Assembly: GCF_014701095.1 (NCBI RefSeq)
Contig: NZ_AP023439.1
Span: 4,018,001 to 4,082,000, forward strand
Direction of reading: 5' to 3'
Length of the DNA stretch: 64,000 nt
From: Streptomyces tuirus
Lineage (GTDB): Bacteria > Actinomycetota > Actinomycetes > Streptomycetales > Streptomycetaceae
The notes beneath the pieces were generated by a model that saw only the letters and a program-made list of their open reading frames with translations, did no database searches and was not told the origin of the DNA. Position 1 is the stretch's first letter. Each line of letters opens with the position of its first letter. The translations under genes and the position numbers were made by a program. Positions 24,790-32,443 of the stretch are shown here, in pieces.

Positions 24790-26388
24790 TCACGTCGTCA
24801 TGTCCCGCCGCCGCAACCCCGCCAGCCCTCCGGCCACCAGCAGAGCCGCCAGCCCGGTCAGGACCAGCACGGGCCCCCACTGCATGGATCCGCCCGGCAG
24901 CTTCGGCAGGTGCCCGAACGGTGAGACGTCCAGCACGGCCTGCGGTACGTCCAGCGCGGGCCCGACCCAGCCGATCAGAAGCACGGCCCCGGCGACGCCC
25001 CACGCCGCCGGGGCTGCCCGGGGCAGGACCCCGTGCAGCAGCACCGCCAGCCCGCCGATCACCCATACCGCCGGGAGCTGCGCCAGGCACGCCGCCAGGA
25101 TCGGGCCGGTCTCCTTGCCGTAGCCGACGGCGAAGCCGAGCCCGGCCAGCAGCATGATCAGGGCGGCGCCGCCGAAGGCGATCACCAGATGACCGCAGGC
25201 CCAGCGCACCCGCCCCACCGCGTTCGCCAGCACCGGTTCCGCCCGGCCCGAGGTCTCCTCGCCGTGCAGGCGCAGCACCGACGCCACGATGTACAGCGCC
25301 GCGATCAGGCCCAGCATCCCGACCATCGACGCCAGGAACGCGTCCGTCAGGCCGGACCGGCCGCCCATGCGCTCGAAGACGCGCCGGGCGTTGTCGTTGT
25401 CGCCCACCAGCTCGGCCGCGCCGTCGGTCATGCCGCCGTAGACGACCCCGGCCAGGAAGAAGCCGATGCTCCAGCCCAGCACGCCGCCCCGCTGCAACCG
25501 CCAGGCCAGGGCGCCGGCGCTGCCCAGGCGGCCGGACGCCGGGCCCGGCCGGGTCGGCAGGAAGCTCATGCCGAGGTCCCGGCGGCCGGCCAGGGCGTAG
25601 GCCACCGCACCCTGGAGGGCCACCGCCCCGGCGAGCGGGGCCAGCACCCACCAGCGCTCGGACGCGTACGGCCGCAGGTTTTCCAGCCAGCCCAGCGGCG
25701 ACAGCCAGGTCAGGACCGAGGAACCGTCGTCGGTGGCCGAGTCGCCCGCCGCGCGCAGCACGAACGCGGCTCCGAGCACCGCCGCCGTCAGACCGCGTGC
25801 CGGCCGCGCGCTCTCCGTCAGCTGCGCGACGATCGCGGCCATCGTGGCGAAGACCATCCCGACGGCGGCGATCCCGAGCCCGAGGGCCAGGGCGCCGGTC
25901 GTGCCCTGCCCGGCCAGCCCCACCGTCACCAGCAGCGCCAGGACCCCGTTCGCGACCGCCGCCGCGAGCAGGGCCGCCGTCAGGGAGGCCCGGCGGCCCA
26001 CCATCCCGGACGCCACCAGCTCCTGACGGCCGCTCTCCTCCTCGTCCCGGGTGTGCCGTACGACGATCAGCAGGCTCATCACGGCCGCCAGGGCGCCGGC
26101 GTAGATGCCGACGCGCCAGGCCGTCAGGGCGCCCAGCGAGTCGCCGAAGACCGGGCCGACCATCGCGCGCAGCGAGGAGTTGGTCTCCATCTGCCGGATC
26201 AGGTCGGCGCGTTCGGCCGGGGTGCCGTACAGGCCCTCCAGGGTGCCCGGCATGGAGAGCACCATCAGCGCGTTCACCGCGATCCACACGGGGATCATCA
26301 GCCGGTCGCGGCGCAGGGCGAACCGCAGCAGGGTTCCCGTGCCGGCCAGTTGGCGTGAACTGCCGGGCCGTACCGCGAACGTGGTCAT
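24790..26388 (-). CDS. ABC exporter permease
   Basis: 532 residues, ATG overlapping the ATPase stop (ATGA). About twelve hydrophobic helices and no periplasmic binding motif: the polyether/polyketide exporter type (TIGR-type permease with two repeated six-helix halves). Residues ~25-60 and ~285-310 begin the two halves, each after a basic segment. An open frame continues upstream into the ATPase region, giving an apparent 844-residue fusion, but ribosome-site and coupling evidence favour two proteins. Forms an efflux pump with the ATPase at 26385; substrate unknown, possibly a toxic lipid or antibiotic sensed by the divergent MarR-like regulator. Confidence 0.88.
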   Translation of the reverse strand: MTTFAVRPGSSRQLAGTGTLLRFALRRDRLMIPVWIAVNALMVLSMPGTLEGLYGTPAERADLIRQMETNSSLRAMVGPVFGDSLGALTAWRVGIYAGALAAVMSLLIVVRHTRDEEESGRQELVASGMVGRRASLTAALLAAAVANGVLALLVTVGLAGQGTTGALALGLGIAAVGMVFATMAAIVAQLTESARPARGLTAAVLGAAFVLRAAGDSATDDGSSVLTWLSPLGWLENLRPYASERWWVLAPLAGAVALQGAVAYALAGRRDLGMSFLPTRPGPASGRLGSAGALAWRLQRGGVLGWSIGFFLAGVVYGGMTDGAAELVGDNDNARRVFERMGGRSGLTDAFLASMVGMLGLIAALYIVASVLRLHGEETSGRAEPVLANAVGRVRWACGHLVIAFGGAALIMLLAGLGFAVGYGKETGPILAACLAQLPAVWVIGGLAVLLHGVLPRAAPAAWGVAGAVLLIGWVGPALDVPQAVLDVSPFGHLPKLPGGSMQWGPVLVLTGLAALLVAGGLAGLRRRDMTT

Positions 26389-27299
26389 CGGGCCACCGCC
26401 GCGTCCGGCTCGGCCGTCTCCTCCTGGTAGTGCCGCAGGAACAGCTCCTCCAGCGTGGGCGGTGTCGACGTCAGCGACCGTACGCCCGAGTCGCTCAGCG
26501 ACCGCAGGACGCCGTTCAGCCGGTCGGTGTCGACCTGGAGCCGGACGCGCTGCCCCCGCACGTCGAGGTCGTGCACGCCGGGCAGTTCCGCCAGGCCGTC
26601 GGGCGGACCCGCGAGTTCGGCGACGACGCTGGTGCGGGTGAGGTGGCGCAGGTCGGCGAGTGAACCGCTCTCGACCGTGCGGCCGCCGCGGACGATGCTC
26701 ACCCGGTCGCACAGCTCCTCGACCTCGCTGAGGATGTGGGAGGAGAGCAGGACCGTACGGCCCCGGTCGCGCTCCTCCCGGACGCAGCGCTGGAAGACCT
26801 CCTCCATCAGCGGGTCCAGGCCCGAGGTCGGCTCGTCCAGGATCAGCAGGTCGACGTCCGAGGCGAACGCGGCGACCAGGGCGACCTTCTGCCGGTTGCC
26901 CTTGGAGTAGGTGCGGCCCTTCTTGGTGGGGTCGAGCTCGAAGCGCTCGATCAGCTCCGCGCGGCGCCGCGCGTCGAGCCCTCCGCGCAGCCGGCCGTAG
27001 AGGTCGATGACCTCGCCGCCGGAGAGGTTGCGCCACAGCGTGACGTCGCCGGGGACGTAGGCGATCCGGCGGTGCACCTCCACCGCGTCCGTCCACGGGT
27101 CGCGGCCGAGGACCTGCGCGGCGCCGGAGTCGGCGCGCAGCAGGCCGAGCAGGACCCGGATGGTGGTGGACTTCCCGGCGCCGTTGGGGCCGAGGAAGCC
27201 GTGCACCTCGCCGGCGGCGACCTCCAGGTCGAGCCCGTCGAGAGCATGCGTCCGCCCGAAGGACTTGTGCAGTCCGGAGACGGTGATGGCCTTCGTCAT
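26385..27299 (-). CDS. ABC exporter ATP-binding protein
   Basis: 304 residues. Walker A G-P-N-G-A-G-K-S-T at 38-46, Q-loop region with V-P-G-D-V, signature Y-S-K-G-N-R-Q-K (an accepted variant in drug-export ATPases, replacing L-S-G-G-Q), Walker B L-L-I-L-D-E-P near 160, and H-loop S-S-H-I-L. The C-terminal ~80 residues form the accessory domain common in DrrA/CcmA-like exporters. Powers the adjacent permease. Its promoter lies in the A/T-rich divergent region at 27300-27373, which has dyads likely bound by the regulator on the other side. Confidence 0.93.
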   Translation of the reverse strand: MTKAITVSGLHKSFGRTHALDGLDLEVAAGEVHGFLGPNGAGKSTTIRVLLGLLRADSGAAQVLGRDPWTDAVEVHRRIAYVPGDVTLWRNLSGGEVIDLYGRLRGGLDARRRAELIERFELDPTKKGRTYSKGNRQKVALVAAFASDVDLLILDEPTSGLDPLMEEVFQRCVREERDRGRTVLLSSHILSEVEELCDRVSIVRGGRTVESGSLADLRHLTRTSVVAELAGPPDGLAELPGVHDLDVRGQRVRLQVDTDRLNGVLRSLSDSGVRSLTSTPPTLEELFLRHYQEETAEPDAAVAR

Positions 27300-27311
27300 G
27301 TTTCAGAACGT

Positions 27312-27348
27312 ACGCTTCTTTCATAAATTTGTGAAGTTAAGGAAGCGT
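27312..27348. promoter_or_regulatory. divergent operator, A/T-rich dyads
   Basis: TTCATAAATTTGTGAA (27320-27335) is palindromic at 14 of 16 positions, and ACGCTTC (27312-27318) pairs with GAAGCGT (27342-27348) around it. This A/T island separates the ABC exporter from its divergent MarR-like regulator and is the obvious repressor site. Confidence 0.6.
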
Positions 27349-27374
27349 GTGAATCACGGATAGGATGAGGCCCA
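27337..27374 (+). promoter_or_regulatory. promoter for leaderless regulator mRNA (candidate)
   Basis: TTAAGG (27337-27342), 18 bp, TAGGAT (27361-27366); transcription would start at or near ATG 27374. No Shine-Dalgarno sequence is present, in keeping with a leaderless message. Confidence 0.4.
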
Positions 27375-27874
27375 TGACGGAATCAGCCGGGACCGGCCGG
27401 GACGCGGAGGCCGTGTCGAGGTTCGTGGAGTCCTTCGCGGCCCAGCTCGTCGAGGCGGGGATGACGCGCATGCCCGCCCGGGTCTTCGCCGCGCTCCTGT
27501 CCTCCGACGCGGGCTCGATGACCTCCGCCGAGCTGGGGGAGCAGCTGCGGATCAGCCCCGCGGCGGTGTCCGGGGCAGTGCGCTACCTGGCCCAGACACA
27601 CATGGTCTCCCGCGAACGGGAGCCGGGCTCGCGCCGGGAGCGCTACCGGGTGCACGGCGACCAGTGGTACGAGGCCCTGACCAACCGCGACACCGTCCTC
27701 AAGCGATGGGAGGGCGCCATGCGCGAGGGCGTCACCAGCCTCGGCGCCGACACCCCGGCCGGCCGCCGCCTCTCCGAGACGCTGGCGTTCTTCGAATTCC
27801 TCGACGGTGAACTCGTCGCCCTGATGGAGCGCTGGCGGGTGCACCGCGACAAGACGTTCGGACCCCGGGCCTAG
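27374..27874 (+). CDS. MarR/GbsR-like transcriptional regulator
   Basis: 166 residues from ATG 27374 (ATG 27365 is an alternative). Winged helix at ~35-105: M-P-A-R-V-F-A-A-L-L, T-S-A-E-L-G-E-Q-L, S-P-A-A-V-S-G-A-V-R-Y-L recognition helix, then the wing R-E-P-G-S-R-R-E-R-Y. The C-terminal helices give dimerisation. It lies divergently to the ABC exporter and is separated from it by a palindromic A/T island, the usual arrangement for a ligand-released repressor of an efflux pump. Ligand unknown. Confidence 0.88.
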   Translation: MTESAGTGRDAEAVSRFVESFAAQLVEAGMTRMPARVFAALLSSDAGSMTSAELGEQLRISPAAVSGAVRYLAQTHMVSREREPGSRRERYRVHGDQWYEALTNRDTVLKRWEGAMREGVTSLGADTPAGRRLSETLAFFEFLDGELVALMERWRVHRDKTFGPRA

Positions 27875-27897
27875 GGGCCTTCTACGGAGGTCCGTCG

Positions 27898-27915
27898 GCA
27901 GGCCCCCGGGCCTGC
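27898..27915. terminator. bidirectional terminator hairpin
   Basis: GCAGGCCC (27898-27905) and GGGCCTGC (27908-27915) between the convergent regulator gene and the lipid-kinase-like gene. Confidence 0.5.
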
Positions 27916-28797
27916 TCACCGCCCCGACGGCACCGTCAGCCCCCAGGCGGCCTCCCGGACCACCCATGTCCGGGTCCGTACCGGCCCCGACACCGCCATG
28001 TCCGCGCGGTAGCGGAAGTGCGCCCCGGACACCGTCACCGTCCGGCCCTGGGCCAGCAGCGGCGAGGCCTCCGCGCCCACCGACACCGGCCTGACCTCCA
28101 CCGACGCCACCCCCGCGGCGACCGGTGCCACCGACACGGCCTCCACCGGCTGGTCCAGGTCGATGAGCGTGTCCCCGTCCACCTCGACCCGCAGCCGGGA
28201 CGGCCCCGGCTCGGGCGCGGCGGCGACCCGGGACGGGCGGCCCGCCGGGACCAGCGTGCGGACCAGGGACTGGCAGGTCCGCAGCCACGGGTGGCCCGGC
28301 ATCGCGTCCGCGTCCGGTGTGCCCTCCGGGACCGCCCCGGCCGGAGCGGGCCGGGGCGGCGGTATCCGCAGCGCGCCGAGCACCACCCCGTCGCTGTCGT
28401 CGACCATCAGATCCATGCGCCGCTCGACGCCGTCGAGCACCGCCCGCGCCGCCGCGACCGTCCCCGTCGGCACCCCCAGCGACCGGGCCAGGGACAGCGC
28501 GCCCCCGACCGGCACCACCGACAGCGCACATCCGGCCAGCTCCCGGTGCCGGTGCAGCAGCGCCACCGCGCGGATCAGGGCCCGGTCGTCGCCCACCACC
28601 ACCGGCCGCCGCGAGCCCCGCCGGGCCAGCGCCCGGGCGAACTCCTCCGGCCCGTCCGGCAGACACAGCTTCATGCCGGCACCCGCTCCGAGCACGTCTT
28701 TCGCGATCCGGACGGACTCTCCGTCCGACCTACGGGCGACCGGATCGACCACCACCAGCAGCTGCTCGGACGTCGCGGAAGTCGCCACCTCGGCCAT
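27916..28797 (-). CDS. diacylglycerol kinase catalytic-domain-like protein
   Basis: 293 residues from ATG 28797 (M-A-E-V-A-T-S); the upstream open frame has no start with a ribosome site. L-L-V-V-V-D-P-V-A-R-R near 13, a G-D-D-R-A-L segment near 68 (in place of the usual G-G-D-G-T) and V-P-V-G-G-A-L-S-L-A-R-S-L-G near 94 match the nucleotide-binding fold of DAGK/NAD-kinase-like proteins. The canonical G-G-D-G-T loop is thus altered, so kinase activity is uncertain. The C-terminal half is the beta-sandwich expected of the family. It lies divergent to purA, a neighbourhood conserved in streptomycetes by memory. Confidence 0.7.
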   Translation of the reverse strand: MAEVATSATSEQLLVVVDPVARRSDGESVRIAKDVLGAGAGMKLCLPDGPEEFARALARRGSRRPVVVGDDRALIRAVALLHRHRELAGCALSVVPVGGALSLARSLGVPTGTVAAARAVLDGVERRMDLMVDDSDGVVLGALRIPPPRPAPAGAVPEGTPDADAMPGHPWLRTCQSLVRTLVPAGRPSRVAAAPEPGPSRLRVEVDGDTLIDLDQPVEAVSVAPVAAGVASVEVRPVSVGAEASPLLAQGRTVTVSGAHFRYRADMAVSGPVRTRTWVVREAAWGLTVPSGR

Positions 28798-28813
28798 GCC
28801 TCGCTTCCTCGGG

Positions 28814-28940
28814 TAGCATCTTTGTGCAAGAGCCCCTTGCGCTATTGCGCCAGGGGCTTCGTCTATTCCGGGGCATCCGGTCCGACGGTTGGCGGCCAAC
28901 GGTGGTCGCGGTGCACGCGGTGGTACACCGCCGCGTTCGC
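28814..28940 (+). promoter_or_regulatory. purA leader with hairpin
   Basis: TAGCAT (28814-28819) is a plausible -10. About 10 bp later AGCCCCTTGCGC (28831-28842) pairs with GCGCCAGGGGCT (28847-28858) around TATT, with one mismatch. Further short stems (GTTGG/CCAAC near 28890; CGGTG/CACCG near 28920) follow. The stem would form in the first 40 nt of a ~155-nt purA leader, so attenuation or mRNA stability control is possible. Confidence 0.5.
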
Positions 28941-28982
28941 CCTCGACCATGGACATGCCCCGCCCGGAAGGGGTGTACGCGC

Positions 28983-30266
28983 GTGCCCGCACTTGTGCTG
29001 CTCGGTGCTCAGTGGGGTGACGAAGGCAAGGGAAAGGCCACCGACCTTCTCGGTGGTTCCGTGGACTATGTAGTGCGCTACCAGGGCGGCAACAACGCCG
29101 GCCACACGGTGGTCGTGGGCGACCAGAAGTATGCACTGCACCTCCTCCCTTCCGGAATCCTGTCTCCCGGCTGTACGCCGGTCATCGGAAACGGCGTCGT
29201 CGTCGACCCGTCGGTCCTGCTCTCCGAGCTGAGCGGTCTGAACGAGCGTGGCGTCGACACGTCCAAGCTCCTCCTCAGCGGAAACGCGCACATCATCACC
29301 CCGTACAACGTGACGGTGGACAAGGTGACCGAGCGCTTCCTCGGCAAGCGGAAGATCGGCACGACCGGGCGGGGCATCGGCCCGACCTACGCCGACAAGA
29401 TCAACCGCGTCGGTATCCGCGTGCAGGACCTGTACGACGAGTCGATCCTCACGCAGAAGGTCGAGGCGGCCCTCGACGTCAAGAACCAGGTCCTCACCAA
29501 GCTCTACAACCGGCGCGCGATCGCCGTGGACCAGGTCGTCGAGGAACTGCTGGGCTACGCCGACAAGCTCGCGCCGTACGTCTCCGACACCGTCCTGGTC
29601 CTCAACCAGGCGCTGGAGGAGGACAAGGTCGTCCTGTTCGAGGGCGGCCAGGGCACGCTCCTCGACATCGACCACGGCACGTACCCCTTCGTCACCTCGT
29701 CGAACCCGACCGCGGGCGGCGCCTGCACCGGCTCCGGTGTCGGCCCGACGAAGATCAGCCGGGTCATCGGCATCCTCAAGGCGTACACCACCCGCGTGGG
29801 CGCCGGCCCGTTCCCGACCGAGCTGTTCGACGAGGACGGCGAGGCGCTGCGCCGCATCGGCGGGGAGCGCGGTGTCACCACCGGCCGTGACCGCCGCTGC
29901 GGCTGGTTCGACGCGGTCATCGCCCGCTACGCGACCCGCGTGAACGGCCTGACCGACTTCTTCCTCACCAAGCTCGACGTCCTCACCGGCTGGGAGCAGA
30001 TCCCGGTCTGCGTGGCGTACGAGATCGACGGCAAGCGCGTCGAGGAGCTCCCGTACTCCCAGACCGACTTCCACCACGCCAAGCCGGTCTACGAGATGCT
30101 CCCCGGCTGGAACGAGGACATCTCCAAGGCGAAGTCCTTCGGTGACCTGCCGAAGAACGCCCAGGCGTATGTGAAGGCGCTGGAGGAGATGTCCGGCGCC
30201 CCGATCTCCGCGATCGGCGTCGGCCCGGGCCGGGACGAGACGATCGAGATCAACTCGTTCCTCTGA
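28983..30266 (+). CDS. purA: adenylosuccinate synthase
   Basis: 427 residues from GTG 28983 with GGAAGGGG upstream; a much longer open frame upstream is spurious. Joins IMP and aspartate with GTP to adenylosuccinate, first committed step to AMP. Signatures: G-A-Q-W-G-D-E-G-K-G-K at 8-18 with catalytic Asp13, G-G-N-N-A-G-H-T at 35-42 with catalytic His41, I-G-T-T-G-R-G-I-G-P near 126-135, and T-T-G-R-D-R-R near 299. Full length for the family. A strong terminator follows, and a long structured leader precedes. Confidence 0.98.
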   Translation: MPALVLLGAQWGDEGKGKATDLLGGSVDYVVRYQGGNNAGHTVVVGDQKYALHLLPSGILSPGCTPVIGNGVVVDPSVLLSELSGLNERGVDTSKLLLSGNAHIITPYNVTVDKVTERFLGKRKIGTTGRGIGPTYADKINRVGIRVQDLYDESILTQKVEAALDVKNQVLTKLYNRRAIAVDQVVEELLGYADKLAPYVSDTVLVLNQALEEDKVVLFEGGQGTLLDIDHGTYPFVTSSNPTAGGACTGSGVGPTKISRVIGILKAYTTRVGAGPFPTELFDEDGEALRRIGGERGVTTGRDRRCGWFDAVIARYATRVNGLTDFFLTKLDVLTGWEQIPVCVAYEIDGKRVEELPYSQTDFHHAKPVYEMLPGWNEDISKAKSFGDLPKNAQAYVKALEEMSGAPISAIGVGPGRDETIEINSFL

Positions 30267-30280
30267 CCCGCCCCCGTGTC

Positions 30281-30318
30281 CGCAGGCCGCCCCCCGTACG
30301 CACGGGGGGCGGCCTGCG
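30281..30318 (+). terminator. purA terminator
   Basis: Perfect 17-bp stem (30281-30297 with 30302-30318), loop ACGC, followed by TTTCGT. Confidence 0.92.
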
Positions 30319-30401
30319 TTTCGTCGCAGGGAGAGTTGCCGGGAACCGGCATACGCTGAATTCATACCCCCACGTGCGTCGACCAGAAGAAGGTGACCAC
30401 G

Positions 30402-30695
30402 ATGCGCGTACTGCTGAAGATGAGCATGGACACGGAGAAGTCCAACGAGGCCATCCGCAACGGCACCCTGGGGAAGCTGATCCAGGAGTCGATGGAGCAG
30501 ATCAAGCCCGAAGCGGCCTATTTCACCACCGACCACGGCAAGCGCACCGCCTACGTGTTCTTCGACATGCAGGACAGCTGGCAGATGCCGGTCATCAGTG
30601 AACCCTTCTTCCTGCAGCTGGACGCGGAGATCTCCTACACGCCGGTGATGAACATGGAGGACGTGCAGAAGGGTCTCTCCCAGCTGGGACGCTGA
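30402..30695 (+). CDS. conserved small protein, function unknown
   Basis: 97 residues from ATG 30402, preceded by GAAGAAGGTG; GTG 30393 would add three residues. Soluble; pattern of a ferredoxin-like alpha/beta sandwich: strand M-R-V-L-L-K-M-S, helix 14-30, strand A-A-Y-F-T-T-D-H-G-K-R-T-A-Y-V-F-F-D-M near 38-56, then W-Q-M-P-V-I-S-E-P-F-F near 60. It resembles small dimeric alpha-beta-barrel proteins, but no family is recognised with confidence. It lies just after purA and its terminator; degenerate GCTGA-centred repeats follow its stop. Confidence 0.75.
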   Translation: MRVLLKMSMDTEKSNEAIRNGTLGKLIQESMEQIKPEAAYFTTDHGKRTAYVFFDMQDSWQMPVISEPFFLQLDAEISYTPVMNMEDVQKGLSQLGR

Positions 30696-30748
30696 GCCGC
30701 GGGCCCCGCTGAGGACGACCGGGCTCGGCTGACCGACCGCGGCCGGGC

Positions 30749-31399
30749 TCAGCTGAAGACGATCATCGACCCCTGGGCGAGACTGCGGGTCACGGCCGCG
30801 TGCAGCCCGAGCCAGACGTGCCGTTCACGGGCGAACGGGCTCGGGTCGTACGGCGCGGGCACGGCGGGTTCCTCCAGCTCCGTCGGGGCGAGCGGCGCCT
30901 GGGGGGCCGCCGGCGGGTTGGCCGGGTCGATGCCGAGGGCCGGTGCGACCACCTCCAGCTCCCGCAGCAGGGCGTGCGAGGAGCCGAGCGGGCCGCCGCC
31001 GGCCAGGAGGGCGTCGTCGGCGAGCGGGCTGGGGAAGTCGACGGGGACGTACGCGCCCGCGTGGTCGTAGTGCCAGACCAGGTGCGACTGCTGGGCCGTC
31101 GACTCGAACATCTCCAGCAACTGCTCGTAGTCGCCGCCGAGTTCGTCCACGGGCGTCACCGGCAGGCCGCACACCTGGAGCAGATAGGCCCGGCGCAGGA
31201 AGTGCAGCGCGTCGTAGTCGAAGCCCGCGACCGGGGCGACCTCGCCGGACAGGCCCGGCATGTACTGGTACACCGGCACCGGCGGCAGACCGGCCTCGGC
31301 GAGCACCTTGTTGTATTGCGCGAGTTCCTCGGCGAAGGGGTTGTCCGGCGTGTGGCACAACACGTCGACGAGCGGTACCAGCCACAGGTCACAGGCCAA
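30749..31399 (-). CDS. conserved hypothetical protein
   Basis: 216 residues, TTG start at 31399 supported by GAGGAG at 31409-31414. Soluble and acidic. Distinct features are H-T-P-D-N-P-F-A-E-E near 16, Y-Q-Y-M-P-G-L-S near 44, a central Q-S-H-L-V-W-H-Y-D-H-A-G-A-Y-V-P-V-D-F-P block (two histidines and an Asp that could bind metal), an L-G-S-S-x-x-L-L-R-E-L stretch and a proline-rich linker before a last helix R-H-V-W-L-G-L-H-A-A-V. I do not recognise a family. It is transcribed toward the purA side, after the GntR gene and its repeat array. Confidence 0.75.
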   Translation of the reverse strand: MACDLWLVPLVDVLCHTPDNPFAEELAQYNKVLAEAGLPPVPVYQYMPGLSGEVAPVAGFDYDALHFLRRAYLLQVCGLPVTPVDELGGDYEQLLEMFESTAQQSHLVWHYDHAGAYVPVDFPSPLADDALLAGGGPLGSSHALLRELEVVAPALGIDPANPPAAPQAPLAPTELEEPAVPAPYDPSPFARERHVWLGLHAAVTRSLAQGSMIVFS

Positions 31400-31520
31400 A
31401 GAAGGCTCCTCGCTCAGCGCGGTGGTCGGGTAGCACGGTGGTCAAGAAGGGTAGCGGTGCGGCGCGGTCACGGCTCCCGCCGTGCATGTCCCATACCCAT
31501 ACGGACAGCGGCGACTCGGG

Positions 31521-31655
31521 TCATCGGGGGACGAGACCCGATCAGGCTGAGTGTCATCGGGGGACGAGACCCGGTCATGCTGAGTGTCATCGGGGGACGA
31601 GACCCGGTCAGGCTGAGCGTGATCGGGAGGCGAGCCGTTCGATCAGGCTGAGCGA
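31521..31655 (-). repeat. 33-bp minisatellite grown from the GntR gene end
   Basis: Units of 33 bp at 31521-31553, 31554-31586 and 31587-31619 differ at one to three bases. A fourth, 36-bp version (31620-31655) encodes the last residues of the GntR regulator. The gene's stop (31608-31610) lies in the third unit; the outer two are non-coding copies of the gene's 3' end. Confidence 0.85.
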
Positions 31656-32321
31656 GTGCGTGTTGTACGCCGCGATGATCGCCCGGGCGGCGTCGTTGTC
31701 GCGGTCGATGAGGGCGTCGACCAGCTGGGTATGGCCGGCCCACAGCTCGCCGCGCAGATCGGTGAGCCGCCGCAGGTGCTGCACCGCGCACACCCAGGTC
31801 TGCACGCGCAGCCGGTGCAGGAAGTCGGTGAGGTAGGGGTTGCCGAAGCAGGCGCCGAGCTCGCGCCAGAAGCGCAGGTCGTAGCCGATGAGCACGGTGA
31901 GATCACCGGCGGCGGCGGCCCGCTGCGCCTCCTCGCCGCGCCGGCGGACCCCGGCGACCACGGCGGCGGACCGGGGATCGTCCGGCCGTACCGCACCCGG
32001 CCGCCCGGCGGTCAGCGCGAGGAACATGCCCTCGATGACCAGGCCGCGGGCCTCGATCATGCCGCGGAAGTCGTCGACCGAGTACTCGTGGACCCGGAAG
32101 CCGCGGTGCTGGTCGGCTTCGAGGAGCCCCTGCGCGGAGAGGTCGACGAGCGCCTCGCGCACCGGCGTCGCGGACACCCCGTACTGCTCGGCGATCTCCT
32201 TGACCGTGAACTCCTGACCCGGCTGGAGCCGCCCGGCCAGCACCTCGTCACGAAGCGCGTCGGCGATCTGCTGCCGCAGGGTGCTGCGGGTCACGGCGCC
32301 GTTGCCGGAGGTGGCGGGCAT
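31608..32321 (-). CDS. GntR family regulator, FadR/FCD type
   Basis: 237 residues from ATG 32321. N-terminal winged helix at ~15-80: L-R-Q-Q-I-A-D-A-L-R, G-R-L-Q-P-G-Q-E-F-T-V-K-E-I-A, S-A-T-P-V-R-E-A-L recognition helix, G-L-L-E-A-D-Q-H-R-G-F-R-V. The all-helical C-terminal FCD effector domain (~95-230) carries metal-binding-type residues in R-F-W-R-E-L-G and G-H-T-Q-L-V-D-A-L-I. It controls an unknown metabolic gene, possibly the class III aminotransferase transcribed just upstream on the same strand. An unusual minisatellite straddles its stop. The promoter region holds a 40-bp dyad. Confidence 0.92.
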   Translation of the reverse strand: MPATSGNGAVTRSTLRQQIADALRDEVLAGRLQPGQEFTVKEIAEQYGVSATPVREALVDLSAQGLLEADQHRGFRVHEYSVDDFRGMIEARGLVIEGMFLALTAGRPGAVRPDDPRSAAVVAGVRRRGEEAQRAAAAGDLTVLIGYDLRFWRELGACFGNPYLTDFLHRLRVQTWVCAVQHLRRLTDLRGELWAGHTQLVDALIDRDNDAARAIIAAYNTHSLSLIERLASRSRSA

Positions 32322-32349
32322 GGTCGGGGCGTCTCCCTCGTCGCGTTCG

Positions 32350-32389
32350 GGTGGCGTGCGCGTATATGTATGTCTACGAGCACGCCACC
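32350..32389. promoter_or_regulatory. 40-bp dyad upstream of GntR gene
   Basis: Arms 32350-32364 and 32375-32389 are 14 of 15 complementary around TATGTATGTC. It lies 28 bp upstream of the regulator start and 55 bp after the aminotransferase stop. It could be an autoregulatory operator, or a terminator for the upstream gene; the A/T-rich centre favours a promoter/operator. Confidence 0.55.
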
Positions 32390-32443
32390 TTACGCGTTCG
32401 AACGGGACGCGAGGATGCCGGTTACTGACGGGTTTACAGGTGT

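Noticed and set aside
24790..27324. Apparent 844-residue ABC ATPase-permease fusion
   Set aside because: The upstream part of this frame has no ATPase motifs; Walker A and B lie in another frame, and the real permease ATG overlaps the ATPase stop.
28317..28982. N-terminal extension of purA by 222 codons
   Set aside because: It crosses the lipid-kinase-like gene and the purA promoter/hairpin; GTG 28983 has a ribosome site and the conserved family start.
31521..31655. CRISPR-like array
   Set aside because: The 33-bp units are directly adjacent with no spacers and derive from the GntR gene end.
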